Origin: Anaerobutyricum hallii
GTDB lineage: Bacteria; Bacillota; Clostridia; Lachnospirales; Lachnospiraceae
Length of the DNA stretch: 64,000 nt
Reading direction: 5' to 3'
Assembly: GCF_900209925.1 (NCBI RefSeq)
Contig: NZ_LT907978.1
Location: 2,141,001 to 2,205,000, forward strand
Below, piece after piece: positions 33,872 to 43,257 of the stretch. Position 1 is the stretch's first letter. Every line of letters starts with the position of its first letter. The position numbers and the translations under genes are program-made. Under the pieces are notes generated by a model. That model was not told the DNA's origin, did not search any database, and saw only the letters and a program-made list of their open reading frames with translations.

Positions 33872-36800
33872 TCAGAACTTTCCTGTTTTGCTGTTATGTC
33901 TCCTGCGTCTCCGGAAAAAGTATGCCCCGCCAAGCAGGCAGAAAGCGCCGGCTAAAAGGACTCCCACATGGTCCTTAAGCCCCGTCTGGACTCCCTTTAA
34001 TCCGCCGGTCACTTCCTTTACCGCCTTGTCAACGGCATTCTTCGGGATCTTCACCGTTGCCGAATCTTCTTTTAACGGTGTCTGGTCCGAAATGGCTGCT
34101 GCTGTATTCTTTACCTCTTTTCCTTTCAGGTTTTCATCGGTGACTTTGCTTTGAAAGGTGATCTCAGACTTTCCGGCAAGTACCGGATAAACGATCTGGA
34201 AACCGTTCTGGGTCTTTACGAAAGAGATCTCTGCTGCATCCCTTTCCACCGTTTCTTTCTCCGTAACTTTCTTTCCATCCACCAGGATAGAACTGTGATC
34301 GATCTCCACTCCTTCCGGGAGTCCCAGGTCTTCCACGACCAGGTTCGTCACTTTACACTCCGGCGTGGTCTGCTCCACCCCGATCACCCAGGAAATGCGG
34401 TCTCCCACCATGGCAGTCTTTTCTTCCGCCTTTTTCGTGATAATGATATCCGGCACTTCCAGTCTGACTGTGTTCGTATCGACTGCCCAGGTGGAAAGCG
34501 GATGGGTCGTGGTGTTGGTCGGGGAGAACGGTTCCTCCCAGACAGGATCCGGGACAGAGCCGTCTTCGCCTCTGTCCTCTTCGGAGGTCTCACGGACTTC
34601 TGCGGTATTCACGATGACTTTCTCTGCATCCGTTCCCTCATTTACAGTGACTGCAAAAGATAACGTCTGGGTGCTTCCGGCCCGTAAGGTGCCGATCACA
34701 AAGGTAATGTATTCTTTTCCATCCAGGACCATGACCTTTCCGTCATCCGAAGCAGAGTCCTCCACATAGGCTGTAGATTCCGGGACCGCATCTTTTACCA
34801 GGACATCCGTCAGGGTCTGATCGGAATCATTATGGACATCGATGTAATAAATGATCTGCTGGCCCGCTTTCACCACAGTCCCGCTTGCCGGGTCCGAAGT
34901 CTTTCTGGCAGAAAGATCCGTAGTGACTTTCGCAAGCGGCACATCCAGCTCGATCTCGGCATAGGCGTTGTCTGCTTTTGCCTTTGCGATGTTCGTCACC
35001 GTATCTTCTTTGGTATCGGATAAGAACAGGACATCATATTTTACGCAAAGGGTATCTTTGACCGTCAGGTCCTTTCCGGTCTCAATGGTAAAAGAATCCT
35101 TATCCGCCTGGATGGAGACCGGTTCAAATTCCTTATCATTAAAAAATGTTTTTATGGTATCCGTCTGGATCTCCGCTTTTCCTTTGTCTTCTTCCCTAAG
35201 CCCGTCGGTGATCACCATATTGACTGCGGTCCGGTCCTCCCTGGTCTGGGTGACAGTGAGCGTATATTTTCCAATTTCATCCTTCCGATATACATCTTTA
35301 TCGGATTCTTTTTCGATATCGATGACCGGGGATTTCAGATAAACCACTTCATCATCACTGACTTTCTCTGCATTAGAACCTTCTGCCGTTGCCACGTTGA
35401 TGATCTGGTTCGTATTTTCCGGCTCCTTCTCGATCTTTGCCTCATACGTCACGACAAATTTTGTGTGGGTGAGCGGGGAATCCCATTCCTCCTGCGAGAG
35501 CCCTTCCAGCCGCAGGTTATGGACTCTTTCATCGATCTGGTCCATCATCTTAAACGGGCTCTCCCCGTCATACCGAAGGTGCATCCCCGTTGTGATGGTA
35601 AAGGAACGGTCATCCTTTAAGGTGACATAAGGGGAATCTGCCTCTTTCCCGGCTTTCTTTCCAAGGTCATAGGACGCCCCGGTCTCATCCTTTAAGTGGA
35701 TGCTTCCCTCAATGATGCGGGTCCCTTCCGTCTGGATCTGGTCTGTGATGACGATATCCCTTGCCAGAGTTCCCTCATGGTCGTTAGTGATCTCCAGGGT
35801 GTATTTCACCACTTCCCCGACCTCATACTCTTTCTTTTCTGCGGATTTTTTGATCGTGAGGTGCGGGGTATTTATCCAGACCCGTTCTTCATCTTCCTCC
35901 GGAATATCCTGAAGCATTAAGGTTGCGGTCACAGATACAATATTATCCACGACCTCTCCATTCACACAGGTAAGTTTCTTCTTTGGATCCGCTTTTTCCA
36001 GACAGTCTTCCCACCGGTCTGTGACCGTGTCATAGGCCGCTTTTTCCTGGGCCGTACAGGTCAACGTGATCACAGCCGTCTCTTCCCGGTATAATTTCGG
36101 GATCGTCAGGACAAAACCGTTTTCGGTGTATTGGATATCACTGTCTTTCATGATGTCCCTGTCATCCGGCGCTCCGGAAGCTGCCTCCGCCTCTTCACTC
36201 TCATAAACACTGGTGATCTGGATGGAATCCGCATCCGGGAGCATCGCTTTTGGAAGGTCCGCATCGGTAACGATGACATTGTCCGCAATGGAATTTGTGT
36301 TCTTATTCCCGATCCGGATCGTATAATCCACTTTATCTCCAATCTGCCATTCAAACTGGCTGGATTCTTTGGAAACCACAGGTTCTGCTGTTTCAGCAAC
36401 GGTCTCCACCGTTTCTGTTTCACGGTCTTTTACACCGAGTTTTCCATCATATTTCAGATTGGAATCGATGTGGCTTGCCGCCTGGTTTAAGAAAGCATAA
36501 ACATACTCCCCGTCTCCTGCTTTTCCAAGGTCGTCAAATCCTTCCTTTTTCTTGAGTTCGGAAAGTTTCATCAGATGGGCAAACGTCTCTTCTCCCAGCT
36601 TCAGATGTCCGGTTTCCACTGCTTTTAAGGTCTCTGCATCTGCGGAGATCTTTACCGGGAATATGACCACGGCTTCATTTCCATCCTTATTTCCATAAAA
36701 TTCTTCCGAAGCGAGCAGTTCCTCTTTTGCTGATACGGTAAGGGTATTGTCCTCCCCTTTTTCAATGGTAAACTGATCCGTTACGTCGCTCTTTCCGATA

Positions 36801-39118
36801 TGGACCCGGACATCTTCCGGCTCATAAGACAAGCAGCCGTCTACCGCATCCGTGATGCTAAAAGATGCATAATAAAACAGTTTCACCGTGTGTTCCGGGA
36901 TCTTCTGTGTGATGGTATAGGTCCATTCCCCTGTGACATCGGTCACCCGGTCATGGGCTCCGGGTTCTGTTTCCCCCTGTTCTTTGATGCTTCCATCCCA
37001 GTTAAGGTCATCCGTATCCGAGACCTGTTTTTCCGGCAACGGGATCTCCGGAATCCCCACGGTCGTCGTCGTCTTTCCGGTATCCTGCTTCTTATCGGCA
37101 TTCCATGTGCCTCCTTTGTCGATCCTTGTTGTGATGACCGATGCCTGGTTGGTAAAGGTAAGGGCCGTCTCCGTGTCACCGGCATTCATATGACCGTGTT
37201 CCCGGAGCACGGAGAGCGGGGACTTGTCCGGATCGATGTGAACTTTTGCCGTCATCTTTACGACGGTCCCTTTCTGGCCCCCGTAAAAGGAGGCATCCTT
37301 TAATAATGTTTCGGAAGCGGATGCCACGATATGGTTCTTTTGATACTCTGTCCCATCGATGGAAAACTGCTCTGTGACCTCTTTCTCCCCGGTGTAAAAA
37401 TGGATCTCATCGATGGTCAAACAGGTATCGATCTGGTCCTCAAAGGTAAACCGGGCGAACCGGTCCGTGGACGGCATATTGATTGGAATCGCCTGAGATA
37501 CTGTGTAAAGGAAGGCTTCGTCTGCATTGGTCAGGGTATCTTTCTTTACCTCCTTCTCATCGTCATCCGTGACCGTCTTTTCCGGCGGCGGGATCTCCCC
37601 CGGATGATCCGGGTCCCCGACCGGGACTTTCGCCCAGACGGTCTCCGTATCCTGGCCGGATGCCTTTGTCTGCTTTTCTCCTGACTGGCTGTCATACCGG
37701 CTCACATATTCCATATCCCGGTGTGCTGTATTCGGGATCAGACGGTACTTATTATCACTTGTCCTTTCATGGCCAAGCCAGTCATAAGCCGCATCCTTGA
37801 TCTTCACCTGGAATTCGATGACCAGCTGCCTGCCATAGAAGCCTTCGCTGGACAGTGCACCTGCATTTGCCGTGAACCGGATGTCCTGTCCGCTGGAGCT
37901 GTCCGTAAACCAGTCATTGTGGGAAATGCCTCCCACGGATACCTTCATCGATCCGATCACATAGGAAAGCCCGTCATCCAGCCGGTCGGTGTACACCATC
38001 TTTGAGACCGGTGTCCCCAGTGTCTCCACGATGTCCGTCCCGTATCCCGGGGTCTCCTCCACATACCGGTAGGAATACGTATCCCCCAGCTTGTGTGATA
38101 CGGCGGTCTCTTTGCTGTTCTTTACCCAGGCGGAACCGTTATAGATGAGCTTTTCCGGACTCTTTGGCTCATACTCCTGGGCAAAGCTGTTCATGGCAAA
38201 GGGTGCCAGGTCAAAGTAGGCGATCGCCGTATGGCCGGTCCATCCGTATTTGATGGACATGGATGTCATATCCTTTACATAGGCTGTCAGACAGGTCTTT
38301 AAAAAAGTATCCTGATCTTCACTGGCATTGGTATCCAGAATGGACCGGTAGGTCCACCCATCGGCTTCGCACCGGCTGTTCCCGTCGGCTCCCCCGATGT
38401 AGGAAGCATACTGGATCTTATCCATCCCGTCAGTAACTGTCACGTACTGGTTCTGGTCGATATCCTGGAATGTCATGTAACCGGTAAACGGGGCGGACCC
38501 GCTTCCGTCTGCATAGGAAAAGCTGTACTTAAACTTCACCCATTTGAACCCGCTGAACATGACCACGCCCGTCTGTTTATAGGAAAAACCGATGGCATAG
38601 CCCAGATGGGACGGGTCATTGTCATGGCCAAAGATGTCCCCGGCTGACGGGAGGGGCTTTGCCTCATCGTTTTGTGTCTTCCAGTCTGTCACCTGGATGG
38701 TCAGATCGACTGCTTTCCCGCCAACGGTCGTCACGCCGCTGTAGCGTACCCAGAAATCTTCCGGGTCATGGTTTTTGGCATAGGCACCATAGCCGTGCCA
38801 GGTCGCATCGGCATCGCTGTTGCCCGCCGCATCCTGCTGGGCTTTGAAGCTCTTGTTCGGCTCCTCCGCATTGCTGTCATTCATAAAGGACGGCACGGTA
38901 GTCCGGCTCTTCGTGACTGCCCGGTTAAACGAATGTGCATACTCCATGGAGACCGTCTGTGCCGGTTTTTTGTAGACACCGGAGTCGGAAAATCCGCCTG
39001 CGGCCCGGGTCTCGATCCCTCCAATGCATCCCGCCCAGGAAGCGCCGACTGCGAGCAGGGCACTTAGGGCAAAAAGGGTCCCTTTTTTTAACTTTCTCTT
39101 CCATTTCTTAAAACGCAT
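33872..39118 (-). CDS. Giant surface adhesin with isopeptide and DUF11-type repeats
   Basis: A 1748-residue exported protein. A signal peptide (FALSALLAVGASWAGCIGG) is followed by an adhesive N-terminal region (about 45-480), two related isopeptide-type fimbrial domains (about 520-690 and 720-890), and five DUF11-like repeats in the C-terminal half, each opening like TIKKSAEKKEYEVGEVVKYT. The C-terminus has GVQTG, a hydrophobic helix and RRRRR, a sorting-signal layout without LPxTG. It probably decorates the donor surface and promotes mating contact. The class B sortase at 41287 is the likely anchoring enzyme. Confidence 0.88.
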   Translation of the reverse strand: MRFKKWKRKLKKGTLFALSALLAVGASWAGCIGGIETRAAGGFSDSGVYKKPAQTVSMEYAHSFNRAVTKSRTTVPSFMNDSNAEEPNKSFKAQQDAAGNSDADATWHGYGAYAKNHDPEDFWVRYSGVTTVGGKAVDLTIQVTDWKTQNDEAKPLPSAGDIFGHDNDPSHLGYAIGFSYKQTGVVMFSGFKWVKFKYSFSYADGSGSAPFTGYMTFQDIDQNQYVTVTDGMDKIQYASYIGGADGNSRCEADGWTYRSILDTNASEDQDTFLKTCLTAYVKDMTSMSIKYGWTGHTAIAYFDLAPFAMNSFAQEYEPKSPEKLIYNGSAWVKNSKETAVSHKLGDTYSYRYVEETPGYGTDIVETLGTPVSKMVYTDRLDDGLSYVIGSMKVSVGGISHNDWFTDSSSGQDIRFTANAGALSSEGFYGRQLVIEFQVKIKDAAYDWLGHERTSDNKYRLIPNTAHRDMEYVSRYDSQSGEKQTKASGQDTETVWAKVPVGDPDHPGEIPPPEKTVTDDDEKEVKKDTLTNADEAFLYTVSQAIPINMPSTDRFARFTFEDQIDTCLTIDEIHFYTGEKEVTEQFSIDGTEYQKNHIVASASETLLKDASFYGGQKGTVVKMTAKVHIDPDKSPLSVLREHGHMNAGDTETALTFTNQASVITTRIDKGGTWNADKKQDTGKTTTTVGIPEIPLPEKQVSDTDDLNWDGSIKEQGETEPGAHDRVTDVTGEWTYTITQKIPEHTVKLFYYASFSITDAVDGCLSYEPEDVRVHIGKSDVTDQFTIEKGEDNTLTVSAKEELLASEEFYGNKDGNEAVVIFPVKISADAETLKAVETGHLKLGEETFAHLMKLSELKKKEGFDDLGKAGDGEYVYAFLNQAASHIDSNLKYDGKLGVKDRETETVETVAETAEPVVSKESSQFEWQIGDKVDYTIRIGNKNTNSIADNVIVTDADLPKAMLPDADSIQITSVYESEEAEAASGAPDDRDIMKDSDIQYTENGFVLTIPKLYREETAVITLTCTAQEKAAYDTVTDRWEDCLEKADPKKKLTCVNGEVVDNIVSVTATLMLQDIPEEDEERVWINTPHLTIKKSAEKKEYEVGEVVKYTLEITNDHEGTLARDIVITDQIQTEGTRIIEGSIHLKDETGASYDLGKKAGKEADSPYVTLKDDRSFTITTGMHLRYDGESPFKMMDQIDERVHNLRLEGLSQEEWDSPLTHTKFVVTYEAKIEKEPENTNQIINVATAEGSNAEKVSDDEVVYLKSPVIDIEKESDKDVYRKDEIGKYTLTVTQTREDRTAVNMVITDGLREEDKGKAEIQTDTIKTFFNDKEFEPVSIQADKDSFTIETGKDLTVKDTLCVKYDVLFLSDTKEDTVTNIAKAKADNAYAEIELDVPLAKVTTDLSARKTSDPASGTVVKAGQQIIYYIDVHNDSDQTLTDVLVKDAVPESTAYVEDSASDDGKVMVLDGKEYITFVIGTLRAGSTQTLSFAVTVNEGTDAEKVIVNTAEVRETSEEDRGEDGSVPDPVWEEPFSPTNTTTHPLSTWAVDTNTVRLEVPDIIITKKAEEKTAMVGDRISWVIGVEQTTPECKVTNLVVEDLGLPEGVEIDHSSILVDGKKVTEKETVERDAAEISFVKTQNGFQIVYPVLAGKSEITFQSKVTDENLKGKEVKNTAAAISDQTPLKEDSATVKIPKNAVDKAVKEVTGGLKGVQTGLKDHVGVLLAGAFCLLGGAYFFRRRRRHNSKTGKF

Positions 39119-39244
39119 GAATCTTTCACTCCTCTCTTTGTGCTTTTTAAAGATGCTTTTTGTCCATTTAAGGGGAACGTCCCATCCCTGACCCCTCCTT
39201 TCCCATAAAATAAGCCGGTAGGTATGTCCCGGCTGTGAAAAGAC

Positions 39245-39277
39245 GGAAAAAACGCACCCTGGAACTTCCAGAATGCG
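39245..39277 (-). terminator. Intrinsic terminator upstream of adhesin
   Basis: On the minus strand CGCATTCTGGAA-G-TTCCAGGGTGCG (39277-39253) is followed by six T (39252-39247). It ends the LRR-protein transcript, so the adhesin probably has its own promoter in the 125 bases before 39118. Confidence 0.82.
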
Positions 39278-39331
39278 TCTTCCTGTCTGGCATATATCAT
39301 GAAGAAAGAACTCTTTCCAATGCCCTGTATC

Positions 39332-40789
39332 CTATTTTTTTATCTTTCCTTTCTTTCCTATCCCTCTGGCATAAAACAGCTTCCGGTAGAGGGAGAGCTT
39401 CTTTGCCGGGACTTTGACCTTCACCTTCGGGCCGGTGTTCCCAAAAGCCTGTTTCCCGACCGTCCGGCCTGACAGTTTTTGCGTCCGGACCACGATATTC
39501 CTTAGTCCCGTACATCCATAGAAAGCCTTTTTCCCGATCTTCTTTATATTCTTTCCAATGGTCACCCTCTTAAGGTTCCGGCATCCCTGGAATGCCTTTG
39601 CCGCAATGGAGATGACCCTGTATTTTTTCCCTCCGGCCGTGACCGTTGCCGGAATTTCCGCCACCGGTATGGTCTTTGTGACCGGCTTTTTCACTTGGAC
39701 TGTCCTCTCCTTCTCCGACACTACTTTATAGGAAAGGCCGTCTTTTTTTATCACTTTGAGACCGGAGGTCTTCCCGCCGGCCACGATCTTTCCGTTTTTT
39801 ATGGTATAGATGGTCCCGTCCACGCTGCATACGCCCGAGTACCCTGCCGGGATGCGGCTCCTGCTGTCAAAGATCGGATATGCACTGCCAAGGCTGGTGC
39901 TCCCGATCCGGTCTGCCACCACGATCTTGCGGCTGGCCGTCCATGGTCCAAGGCTTACCGTCACCAGAGCAACCCCGCAGGTCTCCGCCCTCACCGTTCC
40001 ATCCGCCCGTACAGAGACGACCGGGGACGCCGTGCTGCTCCAGGACGCTCCCGCACTGGAGAGGATGGTCCGATAAGGCACCTTTTCCAGGTTGACCTGC
40101 TTAAACCTGCGCCTGCTCTCCAAGGCTGGAGACAAGGCTTTGCTCTCTCCTTTTTTCATCACATCATAGGCCCCGTCTTTTGTCTGGCTGATCTTTCCGG
40201 AGACCGTAAGGCCAAAATCCGCGGGATCCACTGTGACCTTTTCCTGGCAGGCCACGGTCCTTCCGGGACTGGTATACTGCCGTTTTGCCCTGCCCGTTCC
40301 GAGCAGGACCACGATGCCTGTATTGTTGTTTAAGAATTCTCCGGGCTTTGCGGCAAAGCAGCCGATGCCGATGGTATCATAGCCTTCCCAGCCCTCCGTC
40401 AGGCTTTCGCAGCCTGCCACGATCCGGCTGACCTCATCCATGACCACAGTCCCGCTTTCCTGGTATAGATTCGGTTCCATATAGGAGACCAGACGCACCG
40501 CGCAGTAAGGACAGGCGATGCCATCCTCCGGACAGTATCCCTTTCCCGTCTGGTACTCTGCCGCAGCCTTCATGGCGGTCTCCATCAGTTCCCCATCGAC
40601 ACAGAAAGCATCCAGCCCATTGGCGGTCCTTTTCCTATTGATCTCTTTTACTGCCGCATCGGCAATCGTGTAAAACCGTTTCCCCGGGACCGTGACTGTC
40701 ACCTTCCCGCTGGCTGCCGCATCCGCATGGAATATTCCCATCAGGATAAAGCAGACGGCCAGCATAGCCAGATGTATCATTTTTTTCAA
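39332..40789 (-). CDS. Secreted CAP-like and LRR_5 (BspA-type) protein
   Basis: The product of about 485 residues has a signal peptide (MIHLAMLAVCFILMGIFHAD), an N-terminal region resembling a CAP/SCP domain (INRKRTANGLDAFCVDGELM, about 40-190), a central Ig-like part and a C-terminal BspA-type leucine-rich segment (ISIAAKAFQGCRNLKRVTIG, then IKKIGKKAFYGCTGLRNIVV). I prefer a TTG start at 40789 preceded by GGGGGAG; the ATG-started frame to 40960 would overlap the SSB gene by over 130 bases. No sorting motif is present, so it is probably secreted. Confidence 0.72.
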   Translation of the reverse strand: MKKMIHLAMLAVCFILMGIFHADAAASGKVTVTVPGKRFYTIADAAVKEINRKRTANGLDAFCVDGELMETAMKAAAEYQTGKGYCPEDGIACPYCAVRLVSYMEPNLYQESGTVVMDEVSRIVAGCESLTEGWEGYDTIGIGCFAAKPGEFLNNNTGIVVLLGTGRAKRQYTSPGRTVACQEKVTVDPADFGLTVSGKISQTKDGAYDVMKKGESKALSPALESRRRFKQVNLEKVPYRTILSSAGASWSSTASPVVSVRADGTVRAETCGVALVTVSLGPWTASRKIVVADRIGSTSLGSAYPIFDSRSRIPAGYSGVCSVDGTIYTIKNGKIVAGGKTSGLKVIKKDGLSYKVVSEKERTVQVKKPVTKTIPVAEIPATVTAGGKKYRVISIAAKAFQGCRNLKRVTIGKNIKKIGKKAFYGCTGLRNIVVRTQKLSGRTVGKQAFGNTGPKVKVKVPAKKLSLYRKLFYARGIGKKGKIKK

Positions 40790-40823
40790 ACTGATCTCCC
40801 CCATTCTTTTTCTTTTTTCTCTT

Positions 40824-41285
40824 TCAGGAGTATGAAAACCCATCCCCAAGATCATAATCCGGGTACCGTTCTTCTTCCGGAAACGGGATCCGTTCTTCCC
40901 TTGCCGGGTAAAAGTCCTCTTCCTGATGACGGACTGCTTCTTCTTTTGGGTACTTGCCATCTGGCCTTTCCTTAAAGTCGATCACCTGGCAGTCCGTGAC
41001 CACAAGTTCATCATAGTAAGATTTCTTCCCGTCCTTTTCATACGCCCCCGACCGGAGGCGGCCTTTGACGAACACCCTGCCTCCCTGTTTCCCATACTTT
41101 ACAAGGTGCTTTGCCTTTGCGTGATAGGCGACGCAGTTAAAGTAATCCGCCTCCCCGTCCTTTGCATAATTCCGGTTCACCGCGATCCGGAACCGGGCCC
41201 AGTACAGTATCCCGTCTTCCTTTTCTTTGGAACTGAGCTTCGGTTCCCTTACAAACCGTCCCAAAAAGAATGCCTCATTGATCAT
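40824..41285 (-). CDS. ssb: Single-stranded DNA-binding protein of the element
   Basis: A 153-residue OB-fold SSB: FLGRFVREPKL, then YWARFRIAVNRNY, YFNCVAYHAKAKHLVKYGKQ and KGRLRSGAYE. The C-terminus DLGDGFSYS lacks the usual DDDIPF tip, so the common partner-recruiting contact may be missing. It likely coats transferred single strands. It starts two bases after the sortase stop. Confidence 0.92.
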   Translation of the reverse strand: MINEAFFLGRFVREPKLSSKEKEDGILYWARFRIAVNRNYAKDGEADYFNCVAYHAKAKHLVKYGKQGGRVFVKGRLRSGAYEKDGKKSYYDELVVTDCQVIDFKERPDGKYPKEEAVRHQEEDFYPAREERIPFPEEERYPDYDLGDGFSYS

Positions 41286-41286
41286 C

Positions 41287-42018
41287 TCATCCCTCCTTTA
41301 CTGCGATGCAGTGTACCACGTACCGGGAATCCCTGCTCCTGCCATTGGAACAGGTTGACAGCGTGACTACCCTGTCCTCTTTTTCCGGTACCTTTTCCGT
41401 ATCATAATAACTGTTTTCCCGGCTCATAAGGAGCCAGTCCTCCCATTCCTCTCCGGAGTCAAACGCCGTTTCATAGGTCCTGCCCGTATCCCTGCAGTCA
41501 TAGGTACTGTACACGGTCCCGATGATGGTCTGATCCGGCTGATAGAGATATACCTTTTTATGTTTCCGGTAAAACGCTTCCTTCTCAAACCGGTGGAGGG
41601 AACCGAACATGGACTGGTTTCTCATGTTGTGTCCATAGAGGATGCTGTGGCTGCCCGAAAAGTCGGCAGGGCATCCCGGCTGTATGAATATGGAGCCGGG
41701 ATAGCTCTCTTCCCCTTTATAGTTTTTGTGGAGGTATTCGTTCCACTCACTGCATTGAAGGACCGGGTAGTCTATCTTTGTGCCGGGTACCCTGATCCAT
41801 GCGATGATATCCGGATTGATCTTTTTTAACCTGTCCCAGTCGATCGCTTCCCCGTCCTCCTCTTCCTCCGTATTTTCTGCCACCTTTTCCCTCAGTTTCC
41901 TAAGCTCGATATCATTTTTCATATAGGGATAATATTCCCTGGCAGCAAGGACCAGGCAGATGACCGCCATCAACAGGCACAGGTCGGAAAGCCATGCTCT
42001 TTTCTTTTTCTGTCTCAT
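41287..42018 (-). CDS. Class B sortase
   Basis: A 243-residue membrane-anchored transpeptidase. A transmembrane helix lies at about 11-27. The catalytic residues are His130 (ILYGHNM), Cys223 (VTLSTC) and Arg232 (DSRYVVH). The DYPVLQCSEWNEYLHKNYKG segment is typical of class B. The obvious substrate is the adhesin at 33872, which ends with GVQTG, a hydrophobic stretch and arginines. GGAGG precedes the ATG. Confidence 0.93.
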   Translation of the reverse strand: MRQKKKRAWLSDLCLLMAVICLVLAAREYYPYMKNDIELRKLREKVAENTEEEEDGEAIDWDRLKKINPDIIAWIRVPGTKIDYPVLQCSEWNEYLHKNYKGEESYPGSIFIQPGCPADFSGSHSILYGHNMRNQSMFGSLHRFEKEAFYRKHKKVYLYQPDQTIIGTVYSTYDCRDTGRTYETAFDSGEEWEDWLLMSRENSYYDTEKVPEKEDRVVTLSTCSNGRSRDSRYVVHCIAVKEG

Positions 42019-42040
42019 TTTTTGCTCCTTCTTCCTCCTT

Positions 42041-42286
42041 TCAGCCTGCCCGCTTTTTTACAGTATCTTCGCCCGCCAGAAAGAAGATCCGCTTTAGCTG
42101 GGAAGTGGTAAAGACCACTTCCTCATCCTCTCTTCCGGTCTGTGCCCCGAACACGCATCTGGCGAGATAGGCCGTCTGCTCCATCGGGGATACTCCTGCC
42201 GACTGCATCAGGTAGATCTCTTTTAAAACAGGCTGCATAAACTGTTCAAACTGGTATTCGTTCATCAATTTTGGAATCTTTCTCAT
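42041..42286 (-). CDS. Small hypothetical protein beside replication gene
   Basis: An 81-residue soluble protein with FEQFMQPVLKEIYLMQSAGV and YLARCVFGAQTG. AGGAGGGGG precedes the ATG at 42286. It lies between the replication initiator and the sortase. I do not recognise it, but its position is typical of small accessory genes of clostridial elements. Confidence 0.65.
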   Translation of the reverse strand: MRKIPKLMNEYQFEQFMQPVLKEIYLMQSAGVSPMEQTAYLARCVFGAQTGREDEEVVFTTSQLKRIFFLAGEDTVKKRAG

Positions 42287-42309
42287 AAATCCCCCTCCTC
42301 GCAATGATC

Positions 42310-43257
42310 TTACTGATGGCTGCCGTACATGTCATGGTTTGCCGCCGCTTTATAATAACTGTCAATGGTTGACGGGGCATTAAATAACGCCGCCAGAAGA
42401 TATTTTTTGATATTTCGGATCTCCGTCGTGTTTTTCTTAAAGCAGTCCATGACATACTCGATATGTGAAAACTTAAGTTTCATGAATTTTGACTTTACCA
42501 GCTGGGCCGGATACTGGTTCTGGGCGATCAGGACAGAGTCCCCCTGGCAGAGGACCGTTTCCACGATCAGCTCATATATCCCCTCGATCAGCTCCCTGTC
42601 CATCGGGAAACTCCGAAGAAGGGAATCATACTCGATATTCTCTTTGACCACCTTTTGGCAGGCAAGGACTTTCTTCTCCTCATCCAATCCGATCGTATCG
42701 TATCGTTCCTCTTCTCCGGATACGATATGATAGGGTCTATTCTTACTCCCGTATGTATGGTTTATATTAGTCTTATTCTTAAGAGGTATCGATTTTGGCA
42801 CCTCTTGAGGTGTCGATTTTGGTACCTCTGGGGTGCGGATTCCGGCACCTCTGGAATCGCCATTTGGGTTCCCAGAGGTGCCATTTTCGATACCTCTGGT
42901 ACAATCCCTTGGTACGACAAAGTTTTTAATATAGAGAATACTCGGCAGGCCAAACCCTCTTTTTTTCTTTTCCACCAGCCCGATCTGCTCCAGTTCCAAC
43001 AGGTGATCCATCGCCTTTCTTTTAGAAAGGTTCAGATCCTCCTGGATCTCTGATATCGGATAGATGATATAAGGTTTATTTTCTTTATCAAACCATCCGT
43101 TTTTCATCGACAGGCTCATGCGGTCCAGTAAAATCCCATATAATATCTTCGCAGAAAGGGAGAGTTTAGCAAAAACAGATTCCGTCAGCAGGTCTTTCGG
43201 AATTTTGATAAAGTTAAACTGGTTGGCCTGTGCACCATAAAAGTAATCGAACTTCAT
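42310..43257 (-). CDS. RepA-type replication initiator
   Basis: The 315-residue protein begins with the RepA_N domain (FNFIKIPKDLLTESVFAKLS, then MDHLLELEQIGLVEKKKRGF), as in low-copy plasmid initiators of Gram-positive bacteria, followed by a variable middle and a C-terminal DUF6017-like helical part. The start at 43257 has GGAGGG. The middle of the gene (42781-42899) carries inverted and direct 22-24 bp repeats, like the internal origin of RepA_N plasmids. It suggests that the element replicates when excised. Confidence 0.88.
   Translation of the reverse strand: MKFDYFYGAQANQFNFIKIPKDLLTESVFAKLSLSAKILYGILLDRMSLSMKNGWFDKENKPYIIYPISEIQEDLNLSKRKAMDHLLELEQIGLVEKKKRGFGLPSILYIKNFVVPRDCTRGIENGTSGNPNGDSRGAGIRTPEVPKSTPQEVPKSIPLKNKTNINHTYGSKNRPYHIVSGEEERYDTIGLDEEKKVLACQKVVKENIEYDSLLRSFPMDRELIEGIYELIVETVLCQGDSVLIAQNQYPAQLVKSKFMKLKFSHIEYVMDCFKKNTTEIRNIKKYLLAALFNAPSTIDSYYKAAANHDMYGSHQ
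42781..42899. repeat. Iteron-like repeats inside the rep gene
   Basis: Four units of the form GAGGTRTCGATTTTGGYACC lie at about 42783, 42807 and 42830 (direct) and 42873-42899 (inverted), spaced about 23-24 bases. Each unit is itself partly palindromic (AGAGGT ... ACCTCT). Within the protein they fall in the PKSTPQEVPKSIPL linker, a region with little coding constraint, so DNA-level selection is likely. Confidence 0.65.
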
